A DNA stretch of 64,000 bases, taken from Streptomyces sp. DHE7-1. Lineage in GTDB: Bacteria; Actinomycetota; Actinomycetes; Streptomycetales; Streptomycetaceae. Below are positions 31,747 through 40,886 of the stretch, one piece after another. The stretch covers positions 2,232,001-2,296,000 of the forward strand of contig JACJDG010000003.1 of assembly GCA_016432725.1 (NCBI GenBank). The letters are read 5' to 3'. A program made the translations under genes and the position numbers. The notes under the pieces were generated by a model. That model had not been told where the DNA came from, did not search any database, and saw only the letters and a program-made list of their open reading frames with translations. Position 1 is the first letter of the stretch; every line of letters starts with the position of its first letter.

Positions 31747-33018
31747 TCACTTGCTGAAGTCGGGCACCAGCTTGGCGACGGCCAGCTCGGCGTTGCTCAG
31801 GCCCTTGTCCAGCGACTCCTTGCCACCCGCGATCTTGGGCAGCTCGGTGTCCAGCGGACCCCACAGGGAGCTGTACTCGGGCAGCGCCGGGCGGGGCTGG
31901 GCGGCGGAGAGGACGCCCTGGTAGCCGGCGATGCCGGGGTCGGCCTTGACCTGGGCGGTGTAGGCGTCACCGCGGGTCGGCAGGGTGGAGTTCTTCAGGG
32001 CGATGGTCTCCTGGGACTTCGCCGAGGTCATGAACTTCACGAACTTCAGCGCCGCGGCCTGGTGGGCCTTGTCGGAGCCGGCGTAGACCGAGAGGTTGTG
32101 GCCGCCGGTCGGGGCGCCCGCCTTGCCGGCCGAGCCGGCCGGGACGGTGGCGATGCCGAGGTTGGACTTGTCCTTGAAGGCGCTGCCCTTGTAGAAGTTC
32201 GTGATCTCCCAGGGGCCCTGGATGATCGCGGCGACCTTGCCGTTGACGAACGCGTCCTGGATGTGGGCGTAGGCGTCGGCGGTGGTGTCGGCCTTGTGCA
32301 GACCCTTGCCGGAGAACAGGCTCAGCCAGGTGCCGTAGGCCTTCTTGGCGGCGGCCGAGTTCACCGTGACCTTCTTGGCGGCGGCGTCGACGGTGTCGGT
32401 GCCCTCGCCGTACAGGAAGGACTGGGCGTAGTAGGCCTGGGTGGAGCCCCAGTAGCCGCTCACGCCCGCCTTGGCCTGGACCTTGGCGGCGTCGGACTTC
32501 AGCTCGTCCCAGGTCTTGGGGGCCTCGTTGATGCCGGCCTTCTTGAAGAGGGCCTTGTTGTAGACCAGGGCGAGGGTGTCGGTGACCAGCGGCGCGCCGT
32601 AGGTCTTGCCCTCGTACTGGGCCTGCTTCATCAGGTTCGGCTCGAACTTGGCCTGGTCGGCGAGGGCCTCGGTGCCGTCCAGCGGCAGGAAGTAGCCCTT
32701 CTTGGCGAAGGCCGGGGTCCAGCCGACCTCGGAGCGCAGCACGTCCGGGGCACCCTTGGACCCGGCCGCGGTGTCGAACTTGTTCTGCGCCTGGTCGAAG
32801 GGCACGTTGACGTACTTGACCTTGACGTCCTTGTTGGCGGCCTCGAACTGCTGGACCAAGGCCTTGTACGTCGGTGCCTCGTTGGTGGCGTTGGAGGTGT
32901 CCCACCAGGTGATGGTGACCGGGCCGTCCGACTTGCTGTCGCTGTCGCCACCGCCGCACGCCGTCGCCGCCAGGGCGAGGGACGCCACCAGCGCGGAGGC
33001 CGCTATGCCACGCCGCAT
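31747..33018 (-). CDS. malE: Maltose/maltodextrin-binding lipoprotein MalE
   Basis: The 423-residue solute-binding protein starts MRRGIAASALVASLALAATA followed by the lipobox cysteine and GGG. The ATG at 33018 has AAGGAGA upstream, so the longer frame to 33243 is not used. Family features include TITWWDTSNATNEAPTYKAL, VPFDQAQNKFDTAAG, NGKVAAIIQGPWEITNFY and PTGGHNLSVYAGS. It is tethered to the outer face of the membrane and delivers maltose and maltodextrins to MalFG. Its promoter region faces malR and holds the CTTGCA/TGCAAG operator. Confidence 0.96.
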   Translation of the reverse strand: MRRGIAASALVASLALAATACGGGDSDSKSDGPVTITWWDTSNATNEAPTYKALVQQFEAANKDVKVKYVNVPFDQAQNKFDTAAGSKGAPDVLRSEVGWTPAFAKKGYFLPLDGTEALADQAKFEPNLMKQAQYEGKTYGAPLVTDTLALVYNKALFKKAGINEAPKTWDELKSDAAKVQAKAGVSGYWGSTQAYYAQSFLYGEGTDTVDAAAKKVTVNSAAAKKAYGTWLSLFSGKGLHKADTTADAYAHIQDAFVNGKVAAIIQGPWEITNFYKGSAFKDKSNLGIATVPAGSAGKAGAPTGGHNLSVYAGSDKAHQAAALKFVKFMTSAKSQETIALKNSTLPTRGDAYTAQVKADPGIAGYQGVLSAAQPRPALPEYSSLWGPLDTELPKIAGGKESLDKGLSNAELAVAKLVPDFSK

Positions 33019-33152
33019 GAGTTCTCCTTGAGGGTTAAAGCCCGTGTGATGCAGGGGCGGTCCCGTCCGCCGGCCCTGCTGTCTTGCCGACTGCGCCGTT
33101 GCGGCGGCCGGGCGACCAGGAACGTAACAGCGATGTAAGCCCCGCGAAAGAC

Positions 33153-33173
33153 CTTGCAGCAAAAAAGTGCAAG
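33153..33173 (-). promoter_or_regulatory. MalR operator candidate at malE
   Basis: CTTGCA (33153-33158) and TGCAAG (33168-33173) form an inverted repeat separated by nine bases, including an A6 run, about 135 bases upstream of the malE start. CTTGCA-type repeats are the recognised MalR targets in S. coelicolor. The same motif recurs near malR and pulA in this window. Confidence 0.65.
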
Positions 33174-33256
33174 AGAACACGACGGTTACCTCGCCGTGAC
33201 CTGCGCTAGATCCCACCGAAACCCTGTTTCGCCGCCGGTACACGGGTTGACGGACA

Positions 33257-33283
33257 CTTGTGCAAGACTCTGCAAGGCCTTGC
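33257..33283 (+). promoter_or_regulatory. Clustered TGCAAG repeats upstream of malR
   Basis: CTTG-TG-CAAG at 33257-33266 is followed by a second TGCAAG ten bases after the first (33261 and 33271) and then CCTTGC at 33278-33283. Half-sites one helical turn apart fit cooperative binding of a LacI-type dimer. The position between malE and malR suggests control of either promoter, including autoregulation. Confidence 0.55.
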
Positions 33284-33466
33284 CATCCGCCTCCGTCGCC
33301 GGAATCATCCCCTTGCGAGCGGACACCGGCTCGACAAGGACCTCACAAGGGACCGCGAAGGACGAGGAGCGCGATGAGGCAGCAATCCCCGGCAGGCCGT
33401 TCGGCCGCCCGCGCACGGCGTCCCGTCGGTGTGCAAGGCGGGGTCCGGCCGGTACAGTCCGGTGCC

Positions 33467-34564
33467 GTGACCACAAGGCTTGCGGACATCGCTGCGCAGG
33501 CGGGGGTGAGCGAAGCGACCGTCAGCCGCGTTCTCAACGGCAAGCCGGGCGTCGCGGCCACTACCCGCCAGTCCGTGCTGGCCGCGCTGGACGTGCTCGG
33601 CTACGAGCGCCCGGTGCGGCTGCGGCAGCGCAGCGAGGGGCTCGTGGGACTGATCACCCCCGAGCTGGAGAACCCGATATTCCCGGCCCTGGCCCAGGTC
33701 ATCGGCCAGGCCCTCACCCGGCAGGGCTACACCCCGGTGCTCGCCACCCAGACCCCGGGCGGGTCGACGGAGGACGAGCTGACCGAGATGCTCGTGGACC
33801 GCGGGGTGGCGGGGATCATCTACGTCTCGGGGCTGCACGCGGACACCACCGCCGACATGCAGCGCTACGAGCGGCTGCGGGCGCAGGGCGTCCCGTTCGT
33901 GCTGGTGGACGGGTTCTCGCCGAAGGTCGAGGCGCCGTTCATCTCGCCGGACGACCGGGCCGCGATGTCGCTGGCGGTGACGCACCTGGCGTCGCTGGGG
34001 CACACCCGGATCGGGCTGGCGCTCGGCCCGAAGCGGTTCGTACCGGTGCAGCGCAAGATCGAGGGCTTCGTACGGGCGGTGCAGGAGCAGCTGGGACTCG
34101 CCGCGCAGACGGTGGAGACCGAGCTGATCCAGCACTCGCTGTACACGCTGGAGGGCGGCCAGGCGGCCGCGACGGCACTGATCGGGCGGGACTGCACGGC
34201 GGTGGTCTGCGCGAGCGACATGATGGCGCTCGGCGCCATACGGGCCGCCCGGCAGCTCGGCCTGGAGGTGCCGCGGGACATCTCGGTGGTGGGCTTCGAC
34301 GACTCCCCGCTGATCGCGTTCACCGACCCGCCGCTGACCACGGTCCGCAAGCCCGTCCCGGCGATGGGGCAGGCGGCCGTGCGCACGCTGCTGGAGGACA
34401 TCGGCGGGACGCCCGCGCCGCACAGCGAGTTCGTGTTCATGCCGGAGCTGGTGGTGCGCGGTTCGACCGCCTCCGCCCGGGGGACCGCGCCCGCGGCTGA
34501 GCCGGTGCGGGCACGGGTGACGGCCCGCCCGGGACCGCGGACCGGAGCCGGGCGCGCGCCGTAG
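33467..34564 (+). CDS. malR: LacI-family maltose regulon repressor MalR
   Basis: The protein begins TTRLADIAAQAGVSEATVS after a GTG, placing the LacI helix-turn-helix at the extreme N-terminus as in the family. The ligand domain includes GLVGLITPELENPIFPALAQ and FVLVDGFSPKVEAPFISPDD, and ends with DISVVGFDDSPLIAFTDPPL. A longer form from ATG 33374, preceded by a good GAGGAG site, would add 31 residues; I favour the GTG by family but cannot exclude the longer one. It is divergent from malE. It represses mal, amy and pul genes until maltodextrin is available, by analogy with characterised streptomycete MalR. Confidence 0.93.
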   Translation: MTTRLADIAAQAGVSEATVSRVLNGKPGVAATTRQSVLAALDVLGYERPVRLRQRSEGLVGLITPELENPIFPALAQVIGQALTRQGYTPVLATQTPGGSTEDELTEMLVDRGVAGIIYVSGLHADTTADMQRYERLRAQGVPFVLVDGFSPKVEAPFISPDDRAAMSLAVTHLASLGHTRIGLALGPKRFVPVQRKIEGFVRAVQEQLGLAAQTVETELIQHSLYTLEGGQAAATALIGRDCTAVVCASDMMALGAIRAARQLGLEVPRDISVVGFDDSPLIAFTDPPLTTVRKPVPAMGQAAVRTLLEDIGGTPAPHSEFVFMPELVVRGSTASARGTAPAAEPVRARVTARPGPRTGAGRAP

Positions 34565-34632
34565 GACGTGCGGCCCGGAACCGGGCTTGGGATGATCTGT
34601 CGGAGAAGTCTTTTCTGGCAGACTGCGTGGCT

Positions 34633-35493
34633 ATGAGTGACTCGACCGTGACAGAGCCGGAAGGTCGCGAGGAGGTGGCCGTTCCGCGGGCCGTCACGGG
34701 CGAGGACAGTCGGGGCCGTCTGCACCGCCTGCGCAGCCCGCGCCGGCCCCGGCTCTGGTTCGAGATCCTGCTGATCGCGGTGAGTTACTGGACGTACTCC
34801 ATGATTCGCAACGCGGTCCCGGAGCAGCGGGCGAAGGCGCTGCGCAACGCCGACTGGGTCTGGCGGGCCGAGCACCAGGCGGGCGTCGCCGTCGAGCAGT
34901 CCGTCAACCATGCCGCCAATGCGGTGACTTGGCTGATCGTCGGGATGAACTACTACTACGCCACGCTGCATTTCGTGATCACCATCGCGGTCCTGGTGTG
35001 GCTCTACCACTGGCATCCCGGGCGCTACGCGGCGACCCGGCTGGCGCTGTTCGCGACCACGGGTGCGGCCCTGGCCGGCTACTACCTGTTCCCGCTGGCC
35101 CCGCCCCGGCTGATGAACGGCGGCCGCTTCGTCGACACGGTCGCGGTGCACCACACCTGGGGTTCGATGGCCTCGGGCGACCTGAAGCACATGTCGAACC
35201 AGTACGCGGCGATGCCGTCGATGCACATCGGCTGGTCGCTGTGGTGCGGCCTGACGGTCTTCGCGCTGGCGTCGGTGCCCTGGGTCCGGGTGCTGGGACT
35301 GGTGTACCCGGCGGCGACCCTGCTGGTGATCGTCGCCACCGCCAACCACTTCTGGCTGGACGCGGTGGGCGGGGCGGTCTGCCTGGCCTTCGGCTTCACG
35401 GTGGCCCGGCTCTGGTACGGCGGCCTGCCGTACGCGCTGCCGAGGCTGGTGCCCGCGCGGACCGCGGCGCGGGCTCAGGCACCGTCCGCGTAG
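34633..35493 (+). CDS. PAP2-family membrane phosphatase or phosphotransferase
   Basis: The 286-residue protein has about six hydrophobic segments, from FEILLIAVSYWTYSMI to LLVIVATANHFWLDAV. Conserved elements are YYLFPLAPPRLM, MPSMHIGWSLWCG (the PSxH motif) and ANHFWLDAVGG (the HxxxD motif). This pattern belongs to the PAP2/inositolphosphotransferase-like group acting on lipid phosphates at the membrane. Its stop overlaps the glnE stop by 19 bases, tail to tail. No strong ribosome site precedes ATG 34633; a GTG six bases upstream is an alternative. Confidence 0.83.
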   Translation: MSDSTVTEPEGREEVAVPRAVTGEDSRGRLHRLRSPRRPRLWFEILLIAVSYWTYSMIRNAVPEQRAKALRNADWVWRAEHQAGVAVEQSVNHAANAVTWLIVGMNYYYATLHFVITIAVLVWLYHWHPGRYAATRLALFATTGAALAGYYLFPLAPPRLMNGGRFVDTVAVHHTWGSMASGDLKHMSNQYAAMPSMHIGWSLWCGLTVFALASVPWVRVLGLVYPAATLLVIVATANHFWLDAVGGAVCLAFGFTVARLWYGGLPYALPRLVPARTAARAQAPSA

Positions 35494-38477
35494 AACTGCT
35501 GCTCCACGACCGTGCGCGCCCTGCGGGTGGTGCGGCGGTACGCGTCCAGCATGTCCCCGGCGTGACCGGAGCCGTAGCCGAGGTAGCGCCCGACGGCGGC
35601 CAGTTCGCGGGGCTCGGTGGGGAAGGTGTCCCCGGCCCGGCCCCGGACCAGCATGACCGCGTTGCGCACCCGGGTGGCCAGCACCCACGCCTCGTCCAGC
35701 ACGGCGGTGTCCTCGGCGGAGAGCAGCCCGGCCTCCTGGGCGGCGGCCAGGGCCGCGCGGGTGCGGGTGGTGCGCAGACCGGGCTCGCGCGCGCCGTACC
35801 GGAGCTGGAGCAGTTGCACGGTCCACTCGACGTCGGACAGGCCGCCGGGGCCGAGCTTGGTGTGCAGCTTGGGGTCGGCGCCGCGCGGCAGCCGCTCGGA
35901 CTCCATGCGGGCCTTGAGCCGGCGGATCTCGCGGACCTCGTCCTCGCCGAGCCCCTCCTGCGGATGGCGCAGCGGGTCGATCAGCTCGGTGAAGCGGCGG
36001 CCGAGATCGGCGTCCCCGGCGACCGGCTCGGCCCGCAGCAGCGCCTGCGACTCCCAGACCAGCGACCAGCGGCGGTAGTAGGCCTCGTACGACTTCAGGG
36101 TGCGCACCAGCGGCCCGGACTTGCCCTCGGGGCGCAGCCCGGCGTCGATGAGCAGCGGCGGGTCGGCGCTGGGGAGCTGCAGCAGCCGGCGCATCTCGGC
36201 GACGACCTTGTTGGCGGCCGCCGCGGCCTCCTGCTCGTCGACGCCGTCCTGCGGCTCGTGCACGAACAGCACGTCGGCGTCGGAGCCGTAGCCCAGCTCG
36301 TTCCCGCCGAAGCGGCCCATGGCGATGATCGCGAACCGGGTCGGCAGGGTGTCGCCCCAGCCCTCGCGGACCACCGCGCGCAGGGTGCCGGCCAGGGTGG
36401 CGGCGGTCAGGTCGGAGACGGCGGCGCCGACCCGGTCCACCAGGGCGCCCTGGTCGGCCTCGGCGGCGCTGGTCTCGGTGCCGTAGGAGCCGACGATGTC
36501 CGCGGCGGCCGTGCGGAACAGCTCGCGGCGGCGGACGCCGCGGGCCGCGGTGACGCCCTGGGCGGCGTTCTCCGCGCGGCGCACGGCGGCGAGCACCTCC
36601 TGCTCGAGCTGGCCGCGCTCGCGGGGCTCCAGGCCGCCGCCGCGGTCGCCGTCGCCGAGCAGCGCCACCGCCTCGGGGGCGCGCATCAGCAGGTCGGGGG
36701 CGAGGCGGCCGGCCGACAGGACGCGGGCCAGGTTCTCGGCGGCCGCGCCCTCGTCCCGCAGCAGCCGCAGGTACCAGGGGGTCTTGCCGAGCGCGTCGGA
36801 GACCTTGCGGAAGTTGAGCAGGCCGGCGTCCGGGTCGGCGGAGTCGGCGAACCAGCCGAGCAGGACGGGCAGCAGGGTGCGCTGGATGGCCGCCTTGCGG
36901 GTCACTCCGGAGGCGAGGGCCTCCAGGTGGCGCAGGGCGGCGGCCGGGTCGGCGTAGCCGAGGGCGACCAGGCGCTCGCGGGCCGCCTCGGCGCTGAGCC
37001 GGGTCTCGCCGGGCGCGAGCTGGGCGACCGCGTCGAGCAGCGGGCGGTAGAAGAGCTTCTCGTGCAGCCGGCGTACGACGCCGGAGTGCCGCTTCCACTC
37101 GCGCCGCAGGCCGGTCACCGGGTCGGTGCGCAGGCCCAGTGAGCGGCCGAGGCGGCGCAGGTCGGCCTCCGCCTCGGGGACGAGATGGGTGCGGCGCAGC
37201 CGGTAGAGCTGGATGCGGTGCTCCATGGAGCGCAGGAAGCGGTAGGCCTCGTCGAGGCGGGCGGCGTCCTCGCGGCCCACGTAGCCGCCGGAGGCGAGGG
37301 CCCGTAGCGCGTCCAGGGTGGTGCCGCTGCGCAGGGTGGCGTCGGTGCGGCCGTGCACGAGCTGCAGCAGCTGTACGGCGAACTCGACGTCCCGCAGCCC
37401 GCCCGGGCCGAGCTTGAGCTGGCGGTCGAGCTCGGCGGCGGGGATGTTCTCGATGACGCGGCGGCGCATCCGCTGCACGTCTGCGACGAAGTTCTCCCGC
37501 TCGGCGGCCTGCCAGACCAGGGGGCCGAGGGCGTCGGTGTAGGCCTTGCCCAGCTCGGCGTCGCCGGCGACCGGGCGGGCCTTGAGCAGCGCCTGGAACT
37601 CCCAGGTCTTGGCCCAGCGCTGGTAGTAGGCGAGGTGGCTGCTGAGGGTGCGCACCAGGGGGCCGTTGCGGCCCTCGGGGCGGAGGTTGGCGTCGACGGG
37701 CCAGATGGAGCCCTCGACGGTGGTCTCCGAGCAGATCCGCATCATGTGCGAGGCGAGCTTGGTGGCGGATCTGAGCGCCTTGTCCTCGTCCGCGCCGTCG
37801 GCGGCCTCGGCCACGAAGATCACGTCCACGTCGGAGACGTAGTTCAGCTCGTGTCCGCCGCACTTGCCCATCGCGATCACCGCGAGGCGGCAGGCGGCGG
37901 CGTCCTCGGGGGCGGCCTTGCGGGCCTGGGACAGGGCGGCGCGCAGGGTGGCGGTGGCGAGGTCGGCCAGCTCGGCGGCGGTGTCGGCGACGTCGATGGT
38001 GCCGCAGACGTCCCGGGCGGCGATGGAGAGCAGGCAGCGGCGGTAGGCCACCCGGAGGGAGACGGGGTCGGTGGCCTCGGCGAGGCCCCGTTCGAACTCC
38101 TCCACCCCGGGGTGGAGGTCCCGCGGCTCGTAGGTGACCAGGGCCTGCCAGTCACCGGCGTGCCGGGCGAGGTGGTCGGCGAGGGCGGCGGAGGCGCCGA
38201 GGACGCCGAGCAGGCGGTCGCGCAGCGGCTTGGCCGCGGTCAGGGTGTCCAGCAGTTCGCGGCGGGCGGTCGGATCGGGCTGCGCCTCGAGGAGCCGGAC
38301 CAGTCCGTGCAGGGCGAGGTCGGGGTCGGCCGTGGCGCCGAGCGCCTCCAGCAGCACCGGGTCGTCGCGCACCGGCGCCAGCTCGGCGCCGTCCAGCAGG
38401 CGCTCGGCGTCGGACGGGTCGGTGAAGCCGTGCCGCAGCAGCCGCGTGAAGGTACTGCTCCTGCGCCCCGGCGTCAT
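35475..38477 (-). CDS. glnE: Glutamine synthetase adenylyltransferase/adenylyl-removing enzyme
   Basis: The 1000-residue protein has the duplicated nucleotidyltransferase architecture: CGGHELNYVSDVDVIFVAEA near residue 210 and GGNELGYGSDADVLFVHE near residue 724, each with the GS-x-DxD signature. A helical domain follows each (LKLGPGGLRDVEFAVQLLQL and TKLGPGGLSDVEWTVQLLQL). The N-terminal unit removes AMP from type I glutamine synthetase and the C-terminal unit adds it, tuning activity to nitrogen status. GGGGAGG precedes the ATG by seven bases. It regulates GSI, not the GlnII encoded in this window. Confidence 0.97.
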   Translation of the reverse strand: MTPGRRSSTFTRLLRHGFTDPSDAERLLDGAELAPVRDDPVLLEALGATADPDLALHGLVRLLEAQPDPTARRELLDTLTAAKPLRDRLLGVLGASAALADHLARHAGDWQALVTYEPRDLHPGVEEFERGLAEATDPVSLRVAYRRCLLSIAARDVCGTIDVADTAAELADLATATLRAALSQARKAAPEDAAACRLAVIAMGKCGGHELNYVSDVDVIFVAEAADGADEDKALRSATKLASHMMRICSETTVEGSIWPVDANLRPEGRNGPLVRTLSSHLAYYQRWAKTWEFQALLKARPVAGDAELGKAYTDALGPLVWQAAERENFVADVQRMRRRVIENIPAAELDRQLKLGPGGLRDVEFAVQLLQLVHGRTDATLRSGTTLDALRALASGGYVGREDAARLDEAYRFLRSMEHRIQLYRLRRTHLVPEAEADLRRLGRSLGLRTDPVTGLRREWKRHSGVVRRLHEKLFYRPLLDAVAQLAPGETRLSAEAARERLVALGYADPAAALRHLEALASGVTRKAAIQRTLLPVLLGWFADSADPDAGLLNFRKVSDALGKTPWYLRLLRDEGAAAENLARVLSAGRLAPDLLMRAPEAVALLGDGDRGGGLEPRERGQLEQEVLAAVRRAENAAQGVTAARGVRRRELFRTAAADIVGSYGTETSAAEADQGALVDRVGAAVSDLTAATLAGTLRAVVREGWGDTLPTRFAIIAMGRFGGNELGYGSDADVLFVHEPQDGVDEQEAAAAANKVVAEMRRLLQLPSADPPLLIDAGLRPEGKSGPLVRTLKSYEAYYRRWSLVWESQALLRAEPVAGDADLGRRFTELIDPLRHPQEGLGEDEVREIRRLKARMESERLPRGADPKLHTKLGPGGLSDVEWTVQLLQLRYGAREPGLRTTRTRAALAAAQEAGLLSAEDTAVLDEAWVLATRVRNAVMLVRGRAGDTFPTEPRELAAVGRYLGYGSGHAGDMLDAYRRTTRRARTVVEQQFYADGA

Positions 38478-38702
38478 GCCCGGCCTCCCCTGCGATCAGT
38501 CCAGCTCGTCCTGCGCCGAGCCTAACCGCACAGGGGCCGGGCCCGCCTGATGCGGACAGCCCCGGTGCCCGCGCCGACGAGGGCGGCACCCAGCAGTTCA
38601 TCCGCTCTTCATCCGCGGGGTTCGGGCCCGTGGGCCACGGGCATATTGGCGTGTGCATGCTCTGTCCGCACCGCCAGCCCCGTACCCCTCCCGGAGGTTG
38701 AT

Positions 38703-39590
38703 GTGTCCGGCAGTCCCGTGTACCGCCGTGCCCGTACGCTCGTGGCCTCGGTGACCGCTCTCGCCGCGGCCGCGATCGGTCTGTGGACCGGGCTCGGCGG
38801 TGAGTCCGCGCATGCCGCGGGCGCCGTGCCGAGCCCGGACCACGTGGTCGTCGTGGTCTTCGAGAACCACGCCTACAGCCAGGTCATCGGCTCCTCCAGC
38901 GCCCCGTACATCAACTCGCTCAGGTCCGGCGGCGCCAACCTGAGCCAGGCGTACGCCGAGACCCACCCGAGCCAGCCCAACTACTTCGCCCTGTTCTCCG
39001 GTTCGACGCAGGGCGTCACGGACGACAGCTGCTACACCCCGGGCTTCTCGTCCGCGCCGAACCTGGCCTCGGAGACGATCGCCGCCGGCCGGAGCTGGGC
39101 CAGCTACAACGAGACGCTGCCCAGCCAGGGTTCGACCACGTGCAGCAGCGGCAAGTACGCGCGCAAGCACAACCCGTGGTTCGGCTTCAGCAACGTACCA
39201 ACGTCGAGCGCGAGGACCTTCGCGCAGTTCCCGGCGGACTACTCGGCCCTGCCCCAGCTCTCGTTCGTGATCCCCAACCTGTGCAGCGACATGCACGACT
39301 GCTCGGTGTCGACGGGTGACACCTGGCTGCAGAACAACCTGGGCGCGTACGCGACCTGGGCCAAGACCCACAACAGCCTGCTCGTCGTCACCTTCGACGA
39401 GGACAACCGGCTCAGCGGCAACCGCATCCCGACGGTCCTGTACGGACAGCCGGTCACCCCCGGGGCCTCGTCCTCCACCACCTACAACCACTACGACCTG
39501 CTGCGCACCCTGGAGGACACCCAGGGCCTGAGCACGCACGCGGGCAACGCGGCCTCCGCCAAGGACATCACCGGCGTCTGGACGTCCTGA
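38703..39590 (+). CDS. Secreted phosphoesterase (PF04185-like acid phosphatase family)
   Basis: GGAGG at 38693-38697 sets the start at GTG 38703. A signal peptide (LVASVTALAAAAIGLWTG then GESAHA) precedes PDHVVVVVFENHAYSQVIG, the metal/nucleophile region of the family. Further conserved parts are AYAETHPSQPNYFALFSG, FVIPNLCSDMHDCSVSTG and LLVVTFDEDNRLSGNRIP. The 295-residue length is near that of bacterial AcpA-like enzymes. It is followed one base later by an MFS gene and appears to start a three-gene operon. Confidence 0.88.
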   Translation: MSGSPVYRRARTLVASVTALAAAAIGLWTGLGGESAHAAGAVPSPDHVVVVVFENHAYSQVIGSSSAPYINSLRSGGANLSQAYAETHPSQPNYFALFSGSTQGVTDDSCYTPGFSSAPNLASETIAAGRSWASYNETLPSQGSTTCSSGKYARKHNPWFGFSNVPTSSARTFAQFPADYSALPQLSFVIPNLCSDMHDCSVSTGDTWLQNNLGAYATWAKTHNSLLVVTFDEDNRLSGNRIPTVLYGQPVTPGASSSTTYNHYDLLRTLEDTQGLSTHAGNAASAKDITGVWTS

Positions 39591-39591
39591 C

Positions 39592-40886
39592 GTGTACGTA
39601 GCGGACAGCCGCGCCGGTACACCGGCGTCCGCGGAAGGCGCCGTCCGGCCGGTGGCCGGGCGGCGCCGTGCCGCGGTGGCCCCCACGGTGCTCGCCCTCG
39701 GCACGGTCAGCCTGGTCACCGACGTGTCGTCCGAGATGGTCACGGCGGTGCTGCCGCTGTACCTGGTGTCCGGGCTCGGCCTGTCCCCGCTGGGCTTCGG
39801 GTTGCTCGACGGCATCCACAACGGCTTCTCCGCCCTCGTACGGCTGGTGGGCGGTCACCTGGCCGACCGGGGCGGCGGCCGGCACAAGTGGGTGGCGGGA
39901 CTGGGCTACGGCGTCTCGGCGCTGTGCAAGCCCCTGCTGCTGGTGGCGCACTCGCTCACCCCGATCGGGATCGTCCTGGCCGCCGACCGCACCGGCAAGG
40001 GGCTGCGCACCGCTCCCCGGGACGCGCTGATCTCGCTGTCCAGCACACCGGAGACCCGCGGCCGGGCGTTCGGGGTGCACCGCGCGATGGACACCGCGGG
40101 CGCCCTGCTCGGCCCGCTGGCGGCCTTCCTGATCCTGCGGGCCACGGTGGACGGCTACGACGCGGTGTTCACGGTCAGCTTCTGCGTGGCGGTGACCGGC
40201 GTGCTGGTGCTCGTGCTGTTCGTGCCGGGCGGCCCCGCGGGCGCGGCCCCGGCCGCGGCCCGACGTCCCACGGTGCGCGCGGCGCTGGCCCTGCTGCGCC
40301 GCCGCGACCTGCGCCGCGTCACCGTCTGCGCGCTGCTGCTGGGCCTGGCCACGGTCGGCGACTCCTTCGTCTACCTGCTGCTGCAGCGCCGTCTCGGCGT
40401 GCCCGACCGCTGGTTCGCCCTGCTGCCGCTCGGCACCGCCGCCGCGTTCCTGCTGCTGGCGACGGGGCTGGGCCGGCTGGCGGACCGGGTGGGCCGCTGG
40501 GCGGTCTTCCTGGCCGGCCACGCGGCCCTGCTCCTGTGCTACGTCCTGCTGCTCACCTCCTGGCACGGGACCGCCCTGCCGTACCTCGTCCTGGCCCTGC
40601 ACGGCGCCTTCTACGCGGCCACCGACGGCGTGCTGATGGCGGCGGCCTCGGACGGCGTACCGGAGGCGCTGCGCTCCTCGGGCCTGGCCGTGGTGCAGAC
40701 CGGGCAGGCACTGGCCCGCTTCGTCTGCTCGCTGCTGTTCGGCGCGGCCTGGACGGTGTGGGGCGACCGCGCGGCACTGGCCGGCGCCACGGTCGCGCTG
40801 GCCGGGTGCGCGGCGTTCTCCCTCACCCTGCGCCCCGGGGGCACCCCCGCGTCCCGGGCACACCGGAAGGCACCGCGACCGCATGA
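39592..40886 (+). CDS. MFS transporter (one frame break near the end)
   Basis: This is a 12-helix major facilitator. After a hydrophilic start come LALGTVSLVTDVSSEMVTAV and GHLADRGGGRHKWVAGLGY, the MFS loop motif, then AADRTGKGLRTAPRDALI. As read, the frame runs on to 41943 through the next gene. Restoring one C at 40844-40848 gives the ending RVPGTPEGTATA and a stop at 40886, overlapping the next start as ATGA. The GTG start lies one base after the phosphoesterase stop, indicating coupling. The substrate is unknown; a released organic phosphate product is possible from context. Confidence 0.82.

Noticed and set aside
33374..33466. A 31-residue N-terminal extension of MalR
   Set aside because: It has a good ribosome site, but LacI-family DNA-binding domains start at the extreme N-terminus; kept only as an alternative.
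33865..37863. A 1332-codon open frame on the minus strand spanning malR, the PAP2 gene and part of glnE
   Set aside because: The translation is Arg/Ala/Pro-rich low complexity in the wrong frame, and it overlaps three well-supported genes.
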